Assembly: GCF_027484945.1 (NCBI RefSeq)
Contig: NZ_JAIXRZ010000051.1
Coordinates: 1 to 64,000, forward strand
Direction: 5' to 3'
DNA: 64,000 bases
Source of the DNA: Flavobacterium sp.
GTDB taxonomy: Bacteria; Bacteroidota; Bacteroidia; Flavobacteriales; Flavobacteriaceae
Shown here: positions 44,039 through 52,290 of the stretch, piece by piece
Layout of the letters: every line of letters begins with the position of its first letter
How positions within the stretch are numbered: position 1 is the first letter of the stretch
Program-made: the position numbers and the translations under genes
Notes under the pieces: generated by a model
The model's database searches: none
The model's input: only the letters and a program-made list of their open reading frames with translations
What the model was told of the DNA's origin: nothing

Positions 44039-44206
44039 TTACGCTTGCTCTAATGCTTTTTTCTCTTTTCGTTCTTGCAACAACTCACGAGTTGTTCCAT
44101 ACACCCAGTAAAATGCAAAGTGTATCAGAAAAATCATCAACCAAAAACCGATTGTGAAAATCGTTAAGAAAAGTAGAAAACCTAGGTACTGTTGAAATTC
44201 AAACAT
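44039..44206 (-). CDS. Small single-span membrane protein (55 residues)
   Basis: ATG at 44206 to TAA at 44039. The product starts MFEFQQYLGFLLFL, has a hydrophobic, aromatic-rich span at about residues 8-36, and ends in a charged helix (TRELLQERKEKKALEQA). It fills the otherwise empty 43973-44302 interval, whose only other feature is the terminator. Normal codon use and a clean membrane-plus-charged-tail design argue that it is real. Function unknown. Confidence 0.6.
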   Translation of the reverse strand: MFEFQQYLGFLLFLTIFTIGFWLMIFLIHFAFYWVYGTTRELLQERKEKKALEQA

Positions 44207-44302
44207 TGTTTTCGCGAATAATTTGTGAATTCAGTCCAAAAATACAGCAATAAATTGATATGACCAATAGTTCTGAAAGAATTATTAACTGTGTTATAAA
44301 CA

Positions 44303-45373
44303 CTAATACCACTTTTTTTTCTTAAAATAATAAATCATACCCATCAAGAGCAGGGCCATCACACCCAATATGATAAAATATCCATAGTGCCAATGCAACT
44401 CAGGCATGTTATCAAAGTTCATTCCATAAATCCCCACAATAAAGGTTAGCGGCATAAAAAAGATAGAAACCACAGTAAGCGTTTTCATAACTTGATTCAT
44501 TTTCTGACTTTGGGAAGCAAAATAAAAATTGGAGGCACTTTCTAATGTTGCCATATCATAATCAATCTGCTCCAAGAGCTCTAATGACTTTTGATGTAAT
44601 CGTTCAAAGAAGGTGTAATTTTGAGGCTCAATCGAATTAAAAACATTGTCATCTTTAATGGATTTTATCGCATATAACGAATCCCGTAATGGAATAATTG
44701 ATCGTTTTATAAAGTTATAATTATCCCGGTGTTTTTCAATCTTCTCAAGTATTTCAGGCGTACCACCCAACTTCGATTGATTAATTAAGTTTTCAACCTT
44801 ATCTTCTTCATTTTCAATTGTTATGTAAAAGTTTTCCATAACCGCATCCAACATCAAATAAAGCAAATAATCTGCACCTTTTTCACGCACTATTCCTGAG
44901 TGGGTGCGTAAGCGTTCCCGTAAATGGGAAAAGAAATCCGATCGTTTCTCCTGAAAAGAAACCAAGATATTTTTCTTTAATAAAAAGCTAATCTGCTCAA
45001 CGGTAATGTTGTCAGAATGTTCAACTGGCAAGAGTGATTTAATACTAAAAAACAACACTTCATGGTATTCCTCCAATTTGGTTCGTTTGGTCGTATTCAT
45101 AATATCGGCCATCATAAAATTGTCAACTTTTAAAAAGTCGCCGATCTCTTGTATGACAGCAATATCATTTAAACCATGAACATTCAACCAATTAATTCGC
45201 TCAAGCACTACAGTACTTTGTAAAGCTTGAACTTTAAATTTTTCAAATTCAGTAAGGTCTTTATTGTCATAAACAAACAATTGGATTTCAGTGATCGTAT
45301 TTTTATGACTTCCGGTATACTCCATATTTGTTGGCTGTACCTTTCGCCCTTTTTTATATTTTATCTTTCGCAC
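44303..45373 (-). CDS. corA: CorA-type magnesium/cobalt transporter
   Basis: This 356-residue protein has a large cytoplasmic domain followed by two C-terminal membrane helices. The CorA pore signature YGMNFDNMPELHWHYGY comes at about residues 313-329, between helix one (VSIFFMPLTFIVGI) and helix two (FIILGVMALLLMGMIYYF). A basic KKKKWY tail ends the protein. It transports Mg2+ (also Co2+/Ni2+) as a pentamer. It is divergent from hutI, with 69 bp between starts. Confidence 0.93.
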   Translation of the reverse strand: MRKIKYKKGRKVQPTNMEYTGSHKNTITEIQLFVYDNKDLTEFEKFKVQALQSTVVLERINWLNVHGLNDIAVIQEIGDFLKVDNFMMADIMNTTKRTKLEEYHEVLFFSIKSLLPVEHSDNITVEQISFLLKKNILVSFQEKRSDFFSHLRERLRTHSGIVREKGADYLLYLMLDAVMENFYITIENEEDKVENLINQSKLGGTPEILEKIEKHRDNYNFIKRSIIPLRDSLYAIKSIKDDNVFNSIEPQNYTFFERLHQKSLELLEQIDYDMATLESASNFYFASQSQKMNQVMKTLTVVSIFFMPLTFIVGIYGMNFDNMPELHWHYGYFIILGVMALLLMGMIYYFKKKKWY

Positions 45374-45442
45374 GGGATTTGAATTTGGAATAAAGTTAGA
45401 AATTATTCCTATTAAACTGTATTTTTACGAAAAATATCCCTG

Positions 45443-46681
45443 ATGCGCACACTAATTACCAACATTAAGGAACTCCTTCAAGTGAGAGAACCCGGCATCC
45501 TCAAAGTTTCTGGTGAAGAAATGGCCATACTCCCCTCGATCAACAATGCATTTCTACTCATTGAAGACGGAATTATCATTGATTTTGGTACGATGGACCA
45601 ATGCACAATCACAAATTCCGATCGAACTATTGACGCTACAGATCGAACGGTTTTACCTTCATGGATTGATAGCCACACGCACTTAGTATATGCTGGAAAT
45701 AGAGTGCAAGAATTTGTGGACCGTATTAACGGACTTTCCTATGAGGCTATTGCAAATCGTGGAGGTGGCATCCTTAACTCTGCCAAGCGTTTAAACGAAA
45801 CATCTGAAGAGCAATTGTATGAAGAATCCAAATTGCGTTTAGAAGAAATAATTCGTCAAGGTACTGGAGCCGTTGAAATAAAGTCGGGATATGGCTTGAC
45901 CGTAGAAGGCGAATTGAAAATGCTTCGCGTAATTCAACGTTTGCGAAACAATTATCCCATTACAATTAAAGCCACTTTTTTAGGTGCTCACGCATTTCCG
46001 CTTGCCTACAAAAATGACCACAACGGTTATTTGAATATAATAATAAATGAAATGCTGCCCAAAATTGCTGCAGAAAAGCTAGCCGATTTTATCGATGTTT
46101 TTTGTGAAAGTGGTTACTTTTCTGTTGAGGAAACCATTCGCTTAATGGAGGCAGGTAAAGGTTTCGGACTACAACCCAAAATCCATGTAAATCAATTTAC
46201 AGCAATAAATGGAATTGCAGCAGCAGTTCAACTTAATGCATTATCTGTAGATCACCTTGAAATTGTGACCGCAGAAGATATAGCGGTTTTAAAAGATTCG
46301 GCTACCATGCCAGTTGCTTTACCTTCCTGTTCTTTTTTTATCAGTATACCCTACACACCCGCACGGCAGTTACTGGATGCCGGACTTCCACTAGCTATTG
46401 CATCTGATTTTAATCCCGGCACGACACCATCTGGAAATATGAATTTTGTGGTAGCTACTGCATGTATTAAAATGAAAATGACTCCAGAAGAAGCAATTAA
46501 TGCAGCTACTTTAAATGCCGCTTATGCTATGGGAATAGCAACAACGCATGGAAGTATCACCCGAGGTAAAAAAGCCAATATTCTAATCACCGAACCAATT
46601 GCTAGTTTTTATGAACTTCCGTATGCTTTTGGATCCAATCGAATTGAAAAAATACTCCTAAATGGAACGATTGTAAAATAG
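45443..46681 (+). CDS. hutI: Imidazolonepropionase (histidine degradation)
   Basis: This 412-residue amidohydrolase has the metal-binding SWIDSHTHLVYAG (HxH at about residues 76-78), FVDRINGLSYEAIANRGGGI (a HutI-specific substrate loop), KSGYGLT, and the metal aspartate region ASDFNPGTTPSGNM. It hydrolyses 4-imidazolone-5-propanoate to N-formimidoyl-L-glutamate. hutG is about 1 kb downstream on the same strand, beyond a minus-strand coiled-coil gene. hutU and hutH are not in the window. A TATTTTTA sequence at 45420-45427 could be its -7 box. A hairpin terminator follows the stop. Confidence 0.95.
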   Translation: MRTLITNIKELLQVREPGILKVSGEEMAILPSINNAFLLIEDGIIIDFGTMDQCTITNSDRTIDATDRTVLPSWIDSHTHLVYAGNRVQEFVDRINGLSYEAIANRGGGILNSAKRLNETSEEQLYEESKLRLEEIIRQGTGAVEIKSGYGLTVEGELKMLRVIQRLRNNYPITIKATFLGAHAFPLAYKNDHNGYLNIIINEMLPKIAAEKLADFIDVFCESGYFSVEETIRLMEAGKGFGLQPKIHVNQFTAINGIAAAVQLNALSVDHLEIVTAEDIAVLKDSATMPVALPSCSFFISIPYTPARQLLDAGLPLAIASDFNPGTTPSGNMNFVVATACIKMKMTPEEAINAATLNAAYAMGIATTHGSITRGKKANILITEPIASFYELPYAFGSNRIEKILLNGTIVK

Positions 46682-46682
46682 A

Positions 46683-46708
46683 AAAAGCTTGGTGATGACC
46701 AAGCTTTT
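46683..46708. terminator. Rho-independent terminator after hutI
   Basis: AAAAGCTTGGT and ACCAAGCTTTT arms close on GATG, flanked by A and T runs. It also faces the convergent coiled-coil gene ending at 46730. Confidence 0.85.
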
Positions 46709-46729
46709 ATCTGTAAAATCAAAGAACAA

Positions 46730-47611
46730 CTATCGAAGCGTGAAACTTGTTTTTGAAACCAATTCACCTTTGTCGAATATATTGACGTAATACGATCCTT
46801 TTTCAAATTTTTTGCCTGGCAAATCTTGTGACACATTTACCGTTTTATTCTCATATTTAACTTTAGCTTGGAAGCTGTAGGTTAAAGATTGAGAGCCAAA
46901 AGTAAGCGTTTCTTTGTCTCCTAGAACATTGTTTTTTGCATCAATAACTTGAACATAATAGGTTTTGTCACCTGATTTTGCAACAGCATTTTCAGCAATA
47001 GTAAAGCTAATTTTTAAAACATCAGCACGGCTCGCCTTATCGGTTTCAATCTGCTTACCTGAACTGCGTTGCTTAAATGCAATCGTTTTTAAATTAAGTA
47101 TTGAAAGTTTAGAAGCTTTTTCAATAGTTTTAGACAACTCCTCATTTTGACCTACCAAAACTTGGTTGTAATTTTTTGAGTCTTGTAAGACAACATTGGT
47201 ACTGTCTAAGTCTTTATTCAATTTTTTATTTTCACCTTTAAGCACTTCTACTTCAAGCATTAATGATTTCATTTTAGCCTCCATAGCTTTCAATTGCTCT
47301 TTGTATTTTCGAATCGCACTTGCATCACCTTTCGCTTTTTCAATTTGCACCATCAATTTCATTACTTTTTCACGTTCGGCGATTAACTCATCGGATAAAG
47401 AGGTGTTTTCGGCAATAGCCGTATCATACGTTGACTTCAATTCCTGAAGTTCCTTTAAAATGTTTTCTTTTTCAGTTGAAACGGAAGCCACTTTAGTTTC
47501 AAGATTTTGAGCGGCAGTGGTAAGTTTAAAAATATAAAACAAACTACCAAGCAATAACAAGACAAGTACTAAAATAATTGCCTTTAACGAATTGTTCTTT
47601 TGATTTTCCAT
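46730..47611 (-). CDS. Membrane-anchored coiled-coil protein of unknown function
   Basis: This 293-residue protein has a short cytoplasmic N-terminus (MENQKNNSLK) and one membrane helix (AIILVLVLLLLGSLFYIFKL). A long coiled coil spans about residues 32-170, rich in Lys, Glu and Leu heptads. A C-terminal beta-rich domain spans about 175-293 (YYVQVIDAKNNVLGD, LTYSFQAKVKYENKTVNV, KGSYYVNIFDKGELVSKT). I recognise no enzymatic motif. The topology resembles envelope or cell-shape scaffolds. It lies between hutI and hutG on the opposite strand and is probably unrelated to histidine breakdown. Confidence 0.75.
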   Translation of the reverse strand: MENQKNNSLKAIILVLVLLLLGSLFYIFKLTTAAQNLETKVASVSTEKENILKELQELKSTYDTAIAENTSLSDELIAEREKVMKLMVQIEKAKGDASAIRKYKEQLKAMEAKMKSLMLEVEVLKGENKKLNKDLDSTNVVLQDSKNYNQVLVGQNEELSKTIEKASKLSILNLKTIAFKQRSSGKQIETDKASRADVLKISFTIAENAVAKSGDKTYYVQVIDAKNNVLGDKETLTFGSQSLTYSFQAKVKYENKTVNVSQDLPGKKFEKGSYYVNIFDKGELVSKTSFTLR

Positions 47612-47682
47612 AACAAAAAGGATTTGTATTTCAACAAATTTAATAATTATAAATTCTATAACGATGGTTTTGGGAATTATAT

Positions 47683-47690
47683 TATTTTTG
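47683..47690 (+). promoter_or_regulatory. Bacteroidetes -7 element for hutG
   Basis: TATTTTTG matches TAnnTTTG and lies 16 nt before the ATG at 47707. It implies that hutG has its own promoter, consistent with the opposite-strand gene separating it from hutI. Confidence 0.5.
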
Positions 47691-47706
47691 GGTATTAACT
47701 TTTTTT

Positions 47707-48744
47707 ATGGAACATCTACTCCGCTTCACGCAAAAGGACCTTTCTAAAATCACCAATCACCGAAGTGGTGAGGTAAAATTTGGCGAAAAAATGCAACTCA
47801 TTCCAGAAGGAGAAGATATTACCCAATTTTTAAAAAATTCAAAAGCACAATTTGTTCTTCTCGGAATTCCAGAGGATATTGGAGTGCGCGCTAATAATGG
47901 TAGATCGGGTGCAGCTACTGCTTGGGAAAGCGCCATAAAAAGTATTGCTAATATTCAGCATAACCGGTTTTGCAAAGGTTCACAAATCATAGTATTGGGA
48001 ACGTTGGATACGACTACATTTAATCAAGAAGCCGAGGGTTTGTGTTTTGATAGTACTCCCGACCGAAAAAAATTCAGCGAGATTGTTTCCAAAATCGATC
48101 GAGAAGTTGCCCATATCATCACTACAGTTGTTCAATGCGGAAAAATACCAATAATTATAGGCGGTGGCCACAATAATGCATACGGAAATATCAAAGGATC
48201 CGCTTTGGCATTTGGAAAACCAATTAATGCGATTAACCTAGATGCCCATTCTGATTTTCGAATTATGGAGGGACGGCACAGCGGCAATGGGTTTTCGTAT
48301 GCATTTGAAGAAGGCTTTCTTAAGAAATATTTTATTTTTGGTTTACACGAAAGTTACACCTCTAAAAATGTCTTGGACCAACTTAAATCACTCAAGGAAA
48401 AAATCCAATACAACACCTATGATGCCATCAAAGTGAGGGGTGAAAAAGAATTTCGTTTAGAAATGCAAATAGCCTATGATTTTATTAAATCTGATGCCTA
48501 CGGAATTGAAATTGACCTAGATGCACTTCCGCTAGTACCCAGTAGTGCTATGACTCCAAGCGGCTTTTCCGTTGAAGAAGTCCGCCAATTTATTTATTTT
48601 TTCGGGAAACATCAGAATGCTTGTTATTTACATATTTGTGAAGGTGCTCCTGCTCTAGATACCGAAACAAACAACCACATGGTTGGCAAACTTATTGGGT
48701 ATTTGATGACCGATTTTATTAAAGCAAAAAATGGTTTGGATTAA
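47707..48744 (+). CDS. hutG: Formimidoylglutamase (arginase/ureohydrolase family)
   Basis: This 345-residue protein has the ureohydrolase manganese ligands in IIGGGHNNAYG, NLDAHSDFR (DxHxD) and EIDLDALPLVP (DxD). The GHNNAYG variant and placement next to hutI point to formimidoylglutamase rather than arginase or agmatinase. It would convert N-formimidoyl-glutamate to glutamate plus formamide, the last step of histidine use after HutI. An N-terminal extension of about 50 residues precedes the arginase fold. Confidence 0.87.
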   Translation: MEHLLRFTQKDLSKITNHRSGEVKFGEKMQLIPEGEDITQFLKNSKAQFVLLGIPEDIGVRANNGRSGAATAWESAIKSIANIQHNRFCKGSQIIVLGTLDTTTFNQEAEGLCFDSTPDRKKFSEIVSKIDREVAHIITTVVQCGKIPIIIGGGHNNAYGNIKGSALAFGKPINAINLDAHSDFRIMEGRHSGNGFSYAFEEGFLKKYFIFGLHESYTSKNVLDQLKSLKEKIQYNTYDAIKVRGEKEFRLEMQIAYDFIKSDAYGIEIDLDALPLVPSSAMTPSGFSVEEVRQFIYFFGKHQNACYLHICEGAPALDTETNNHMVGKLIGYLMTDFIKAKNGLD

Positions 48745-48752
48745 AAAGCAAT

Positions 48753-48760
48753 TATCTTTG
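48753..48760 (+). promoter_or_regulatory. Bacteroidetes -7 element for the DEAD-box helicase
   Basis: TATCTTTG lies 34 nt before the ATG at 48795. A TTTG at 48735-48738 is present, but at 14 nt is closer than the usual spacing. Confidence 0.45.
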
Positions 48761-48794
48761 CATTTCCTTTCAATAGATTGAGGGAAGTTTTCAC

Positions 48795-50054
48795 ATGACA
48801 TTTAACGACTTACAATTACTTCGAAATATTCAACAAGCATTAGCTGAAGAAGGATATGAAGTACCAACACCTATACAACAACAAGCGATCCCGATAATTA
48901 AAGAGGGGATTGATTTGGTTGGATGTGCGCAAACAGGAACCGGAAAGACTGCAGCCTTTGCCATACCAATTATTCATCAAATACATCCTATTGTAGGTTC
49001 AGCAAAAAAACGCAAAAACATTCGTGCCTTAGTCATTACACCCACGCGTGAATTAGCGATTCAAATCCAAGAAAGTTTTGAAACCTATGGACGCTATACC
49101 AATATTGTATCTACGGTTATTTACGGAGGTGTTAGTCAGGTTCCACAAGTAGACCAACTCAAACGCGGAGTAGATGTACTCATTGCAACGCCAGGTCGTT
49201 TGTTGGATTTACATAAACAAGGACACGTTAATCTGGATCATTTGCATCATTTGGTATTAGATGAAGCCGATTTAATGTTGGATATGGGCTTTATAAACGA
49301 TGTAAAAAAAATCATCAAACTTACGCCCACAAACCGTCAAACGTTACTTTTTTCTGCAACCATGCCTCTACCAATTCGCGAATTGGCAGAAACATTTTTA
49401 ACCCAACCCAAATATGTTACCGTAACACCCGTAGCTTCAACTGCCGAAAAAATAAAGCAGTATGTCTACAAAGTCGAAAAAGAAGACAAACGCAAATTAT
49501 TACTTCAGATTTTAAATGAATATTCGGGCGCACAAATTTTAATTTTTACGCGCACTAAGCACGGTGCGGATAATGTGGTGAAATTTTTAAAAAAGCAAAA
49601 CTTTACCGCTGAAGCCATACATGGTGATAAATCGCAAGGAGCCCGCCAACGAGCTTTGGATCATTTTAAAAGTAAAGAAATCCAGTTACTAGCCGCGACC
49701 GATATCGCTGCACGCGGTATTGATATTGAAAGCTTACCCTTTGTGATCAATTTTGACATTCCCAATATTCCCGATACTTATGTGCACCGCATCGGTCGAA
49801 CCGGACGTGCTGGCAATGAGGGATTGGCCATTTCTTTATGCGGCAAGGATGAATGGACCTACTGGCTGGCAATCGAAAAATTAATTCGTTTAAAAATTAA
49901 AGTTGTTGAAAACCATGAATGGGTTTGGAACGAAACAAAAGTAAATACATTACCAATTACGGAAAAAGGTGTACCCCAAAAAAAAGATTTTCGAAACAAG
50001 AAAAAAGGAAATGGAGGAAAGCATTTTTTTGGTAATCGATCGAAGAAAAAGTAA
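48795..50054 (+). CDS. DEAD-box RNA helicase (RhlE-like)
   Basis: This 419-residue protein has the full motif set: Q motif YEVPTPIQQQAIP, motif I AQTGTGKT (about residues 43-50), PTRELAIQ, TPGRLLDL, DEAD in VLDEADLMLDMGF, SAT, RGIDIESLPFVINFD, and HRIGRTGRAG. A basic, glycine-rich tail (KKKGNGGKHFFGNRSKKK) ends it, as in RhlE/CsdA-type helicases that remodel rRNA or mRNA. It converges on the hybrid kinase with only two bases between stops, and no terminator is visible. Confidence 0.9.
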   Translation: MTFNDLQLLRNIQQALAEEGYEVPTPIQQQAIPIIKEGIDLVGCAQTGTGKTAAFAIPIIHQIHPIVGSAKKRKNIRALVITPTRELAIQIQESFETYGRYTNIVSTVIYGGVSQVPQVDQLKRGVDVLIATPGRLLDLHKQGHVNLDHLHHLVLDEADLMLDMGFINDVKKIIKLTPTNRQTLLFSATMPLPIRELAETFLTQPKYVTVTPVASTAEKIKQYVYKVEKEDKRKLLLQILNEYSGAQILIFTRTKHGADNVVKFLKKQNFTAEAIHGDKSQGARQRALDHFKSKEIQLLAATDIAARGIDIESLPFVINFDIPNIPDTYVHRIGRTGRAGNEGLAISLCGKDEWTYWLAIEKLIRLKIKVVENHEWVWNETKVNTLPITEKGVPQKKDFRNKKKGNGGKHFFGNRSKKK

Positions 50055-50056
50055 GC

Positions 50057-52234
50057 TTATTGCTCAATTAAATTGCCGATAACTTGAAAAAGCTTAGTAG
50101 ATTCGAAAGGTTTAATTATAATATCATTAATCCCTACAGCGAGTGCTTGTTCGGTAATTTCTTGTTTATCAAAAGCCGTTAATGCAATTACCGGAGTTTG
50201 TATTCCTTTTTTTCGAATGAGTTTAGTGGTTTCAAAACCGTTGATAATGGGCATATTGATATCCATTAATACAATATCGTAATGCTCATTTTCAAGCGCA
50301 TCAATTGCAGCATAACCATTATCTAAAACGGTACATTTAAAATGATTGCTTTCCAAGATTTTTTTGGTTACTACTTGATTGATTTTGTTGTCTTCAACTA
50401 CTAGTATTCGATACATTTGATTGGTCGATAAATCAACCTCTATATTATTAATAATTGCGTTCTTTTGACTTTCATCGGCCTCAAAAGAAATGGTAAACGA
50501 AAATGTCGTCCCCTTACCTACTTCACTCTCTAATGTTATCGAACTTCCAAATAATTCAACCAACCGCTGAACAATAGACAAACCCAATCCAGTACCTTGA
50601 TAATCCCCTTCTTTACGTTCGATTTGAACAAACTTTTCAAATATTTTTTGTTGGTCCTCTGGAGCAATCCCTACCCCGGTATCGGATACTGAAAAATGAA
50701 TATAGTGTTGGGTATCCTCGACATGGTCAAGTGTTGCAGCAACATGTACAACACCATCTTTGGTAAACTTCAAGGCGTTGCTAACCAAATTCATAAAAAC
50801 TTGAGATAATCGCAATTTATCCCCAATTAAAAACTCTGGAATATTCGGATCGATAACCGTAACTAGTTGGTTATTGTTTTTCAGTGCAATAAATTCAAGC
50901 GAATCGGCAATAGTATTGAGCTCATCCGATACATTAAATATCATGCGTTCAAGGGCAATTTTATTTTCTTCAATTTTATTGATTTGCAATAAATCGTTCA
51001 CTAATGAGAGTAAATAACGTGCTGAAAATTTCAATGAATTCAAATGGGGACTATTCGCCAATTCTTTATGTTCGTCCAAAATAATTGTCGCAATCCCAAC
51101 AACGCCATATAAGGGTGTTCGCAATTCATGACTGATGGTTGATACAAATTGGCTTTTTAGTCGAGAAGCTTCTTCTGCACGATCTTTAGCAATTTGCAAT
51201 TCGGCATAGGCTTTTTGTAATTCGGCATAGGTTTTTTCTCGAAATAAATTATTTCGGTACAGCGAGAATAATAGCAATAATAGTATAATAAGAATAATTA
51301 CAAACAAAAGCACGATCAATTTGGACTCTTTGAGGTACTTATCTTGTTGGTTTTTTTCTCCTTCTATTTTATCAATTTGACGCTGGTATTCATCGATTTC
51401 GATTTGACTACTGGCTAATTTTACTTTTTTACGCCGTTCTTCGTTATAAATTTTTTCTTTTAAATTTTTATAAAGATTCTCGAAGTATAATGCCTGTTCG
51501 GTAGCGCCATTTTTTTTATAATGATTCGATAAGTCGTTGTAAACATCAATGATATAAACATCAAACAAGTTTCCTTTTTGACTTTTCCCCAAAAGCAATG
51601 CTTTTTTTAAATGCGCTTCAGCTCGGTCATTTTGACCTAATGCGCCGTAATATGTTCCTAGTAACGAATGAAAATGTAACGCGGCTTCTACATCTTTTGA
51701 ACGCGTAATATAAGATTGAATGGATTGCACATACGCATAGCCTTCTTTGAATTTTTTCGCTTCAAAAAAAGCGCCAGAAATACTCAATTTTGCATACATT
51801 ATCTCTATTGAGTCTTTGATTTTTTCTGCAAATCGAAGTCCTTCTTCGTAGTAAATTATACTCGAATTAAAATCATTTTTACGATACGAATAATAATTAC
51901 CAAGATTATTATTAACCCAAATCAATACCGAATCATTTTGCCCTTTTTGGGCATACACCAAAGCTTTTTTGTAATACTTTAATCCCTTATCGGCACTATA
52001 AAACTCCTCTAAATTTAGCCCAATCAGATTATAGGCTTTTGCCATTAATACATCGCTATTTATTTTGTGAGCTTGGTCTAATGCCTTTTGCGAAAGACGT
52101 AACGATTTTTCTCCATTCAAATCATAAAATGCCTTTCCAGCTTGATCCAATGTTTTCTCAATAGACCGAACAGAATACTGTGCCAGAGTAAATACAGGCA
52201 ATAAATAAATGACTAAAATAAAATACGTTCGCAA
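50057..52234 (-). CDS. Hybrid sensor histidine kinase/response regulator with TPR sensor
   Basis: This 725-residue protein starts with a signal-like hydrophobic segment. About six TPR-like repeats follow at residues 25-270 (for example KGLKYYKKALVYAQKG). Then come a coiled coil, one membrane helix (about 305-325: LIVLLFVIILIILLLLLF), HisKA with the phosphoacceptor H at about 369 (FVSTISHELRTPLYG), HATPase_c (FMNLVSNALKF, DTGVGIA, GTGLGLSI) and a C-terminal receiver (D at about 655 in DIVLMDINMP). The TPRs are probably periplasmic. A short tandem AYAELQ duplication lies in the linker. No cognate output gene is next to it. Confidence 0.9.
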   Translation of the reverse strand: MRTYFILVIYLLPVFTLAQYSVRSIEKTLDQAGKAFYDLNGEKSLRLSQKALDQAHKINSDVLMAKAYNLIGLNLEEFYSADKGLKYYKKALVYAQKGQNDSVLIWVNNNLGNYYSYRKNDFNSSIIYYEEGLRFAEKIKDSIEIMYAKLSISGAFFEAKKFKEGYAYVQSIQSYITRSKDVEAALHFHSLLGTYYGALGQNDRAEAHLKKALLLGKSQKGNLFDVYIIDVYNDLSNHYKKNGATEQALYFENLYKNLKEKIYNEERRKKVKLASSQIEIDEYQRQIDKIEGEKNQQDKYLKESKLIVLLFVIILIILLLLLFSLYRNNLFREKTYAELQKAYAELQIAKDRAEEASRLKSQFVSTISHELRTPLYGVVGIATIILDEHKELANSPHLNSLKFSARYLLSLVNDLLQINKIEENKIALERMIFNVSDELNTIADSLEFIALKNNNQLVTVIDPNIPEFLIGDKLRLSQVFMNLVSNALKFTKDGVVHVAATLDHVEDTQHYIHFSVSDTGVGIAPEDQQKIFEKFVQIERKEGDYQGTGLGLSIVQRLVELFGSSITLESEVGKGTTFSFTISFEADESQKNAIINNIEVDLSTNQMYRILVVEDNKINQVVTKKILESNHFKCTVLDNGYAAIDALENEHYDIVLMDINMPIINGFETTKLIRKKGIQTPVIALTAFDKQEITEQALAVGINDIIIKPFESTKLFQVIGNLIEQ

Positions 52235-52253
52235 AAGAAATAAGTACTAAAAA

Positions 52254-52281
52254 AAGAGTCCCAATTTACATCAGGACTCTT
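52254..52281 (-). terminator. Rho-independent terminator after ettA
   Basis: On the minus strand AAGAGTCC, a 12-nt loop, GGACTCTT and then a T run lie just downstream of the ettA stop and just upstream of the hybrid kinase start. Confidence 0.75.
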
Positions 52282-52290
52282 CAAAGGTAT

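Noticed and set aside
51195..51240. Short DNA tandem repeat in the hybrid kinase gene
   Set aside because: It encodes a small in-frame duplication (AYAELQ) in the coiled-coil linker and is not a mobile or CRISPR repeat.
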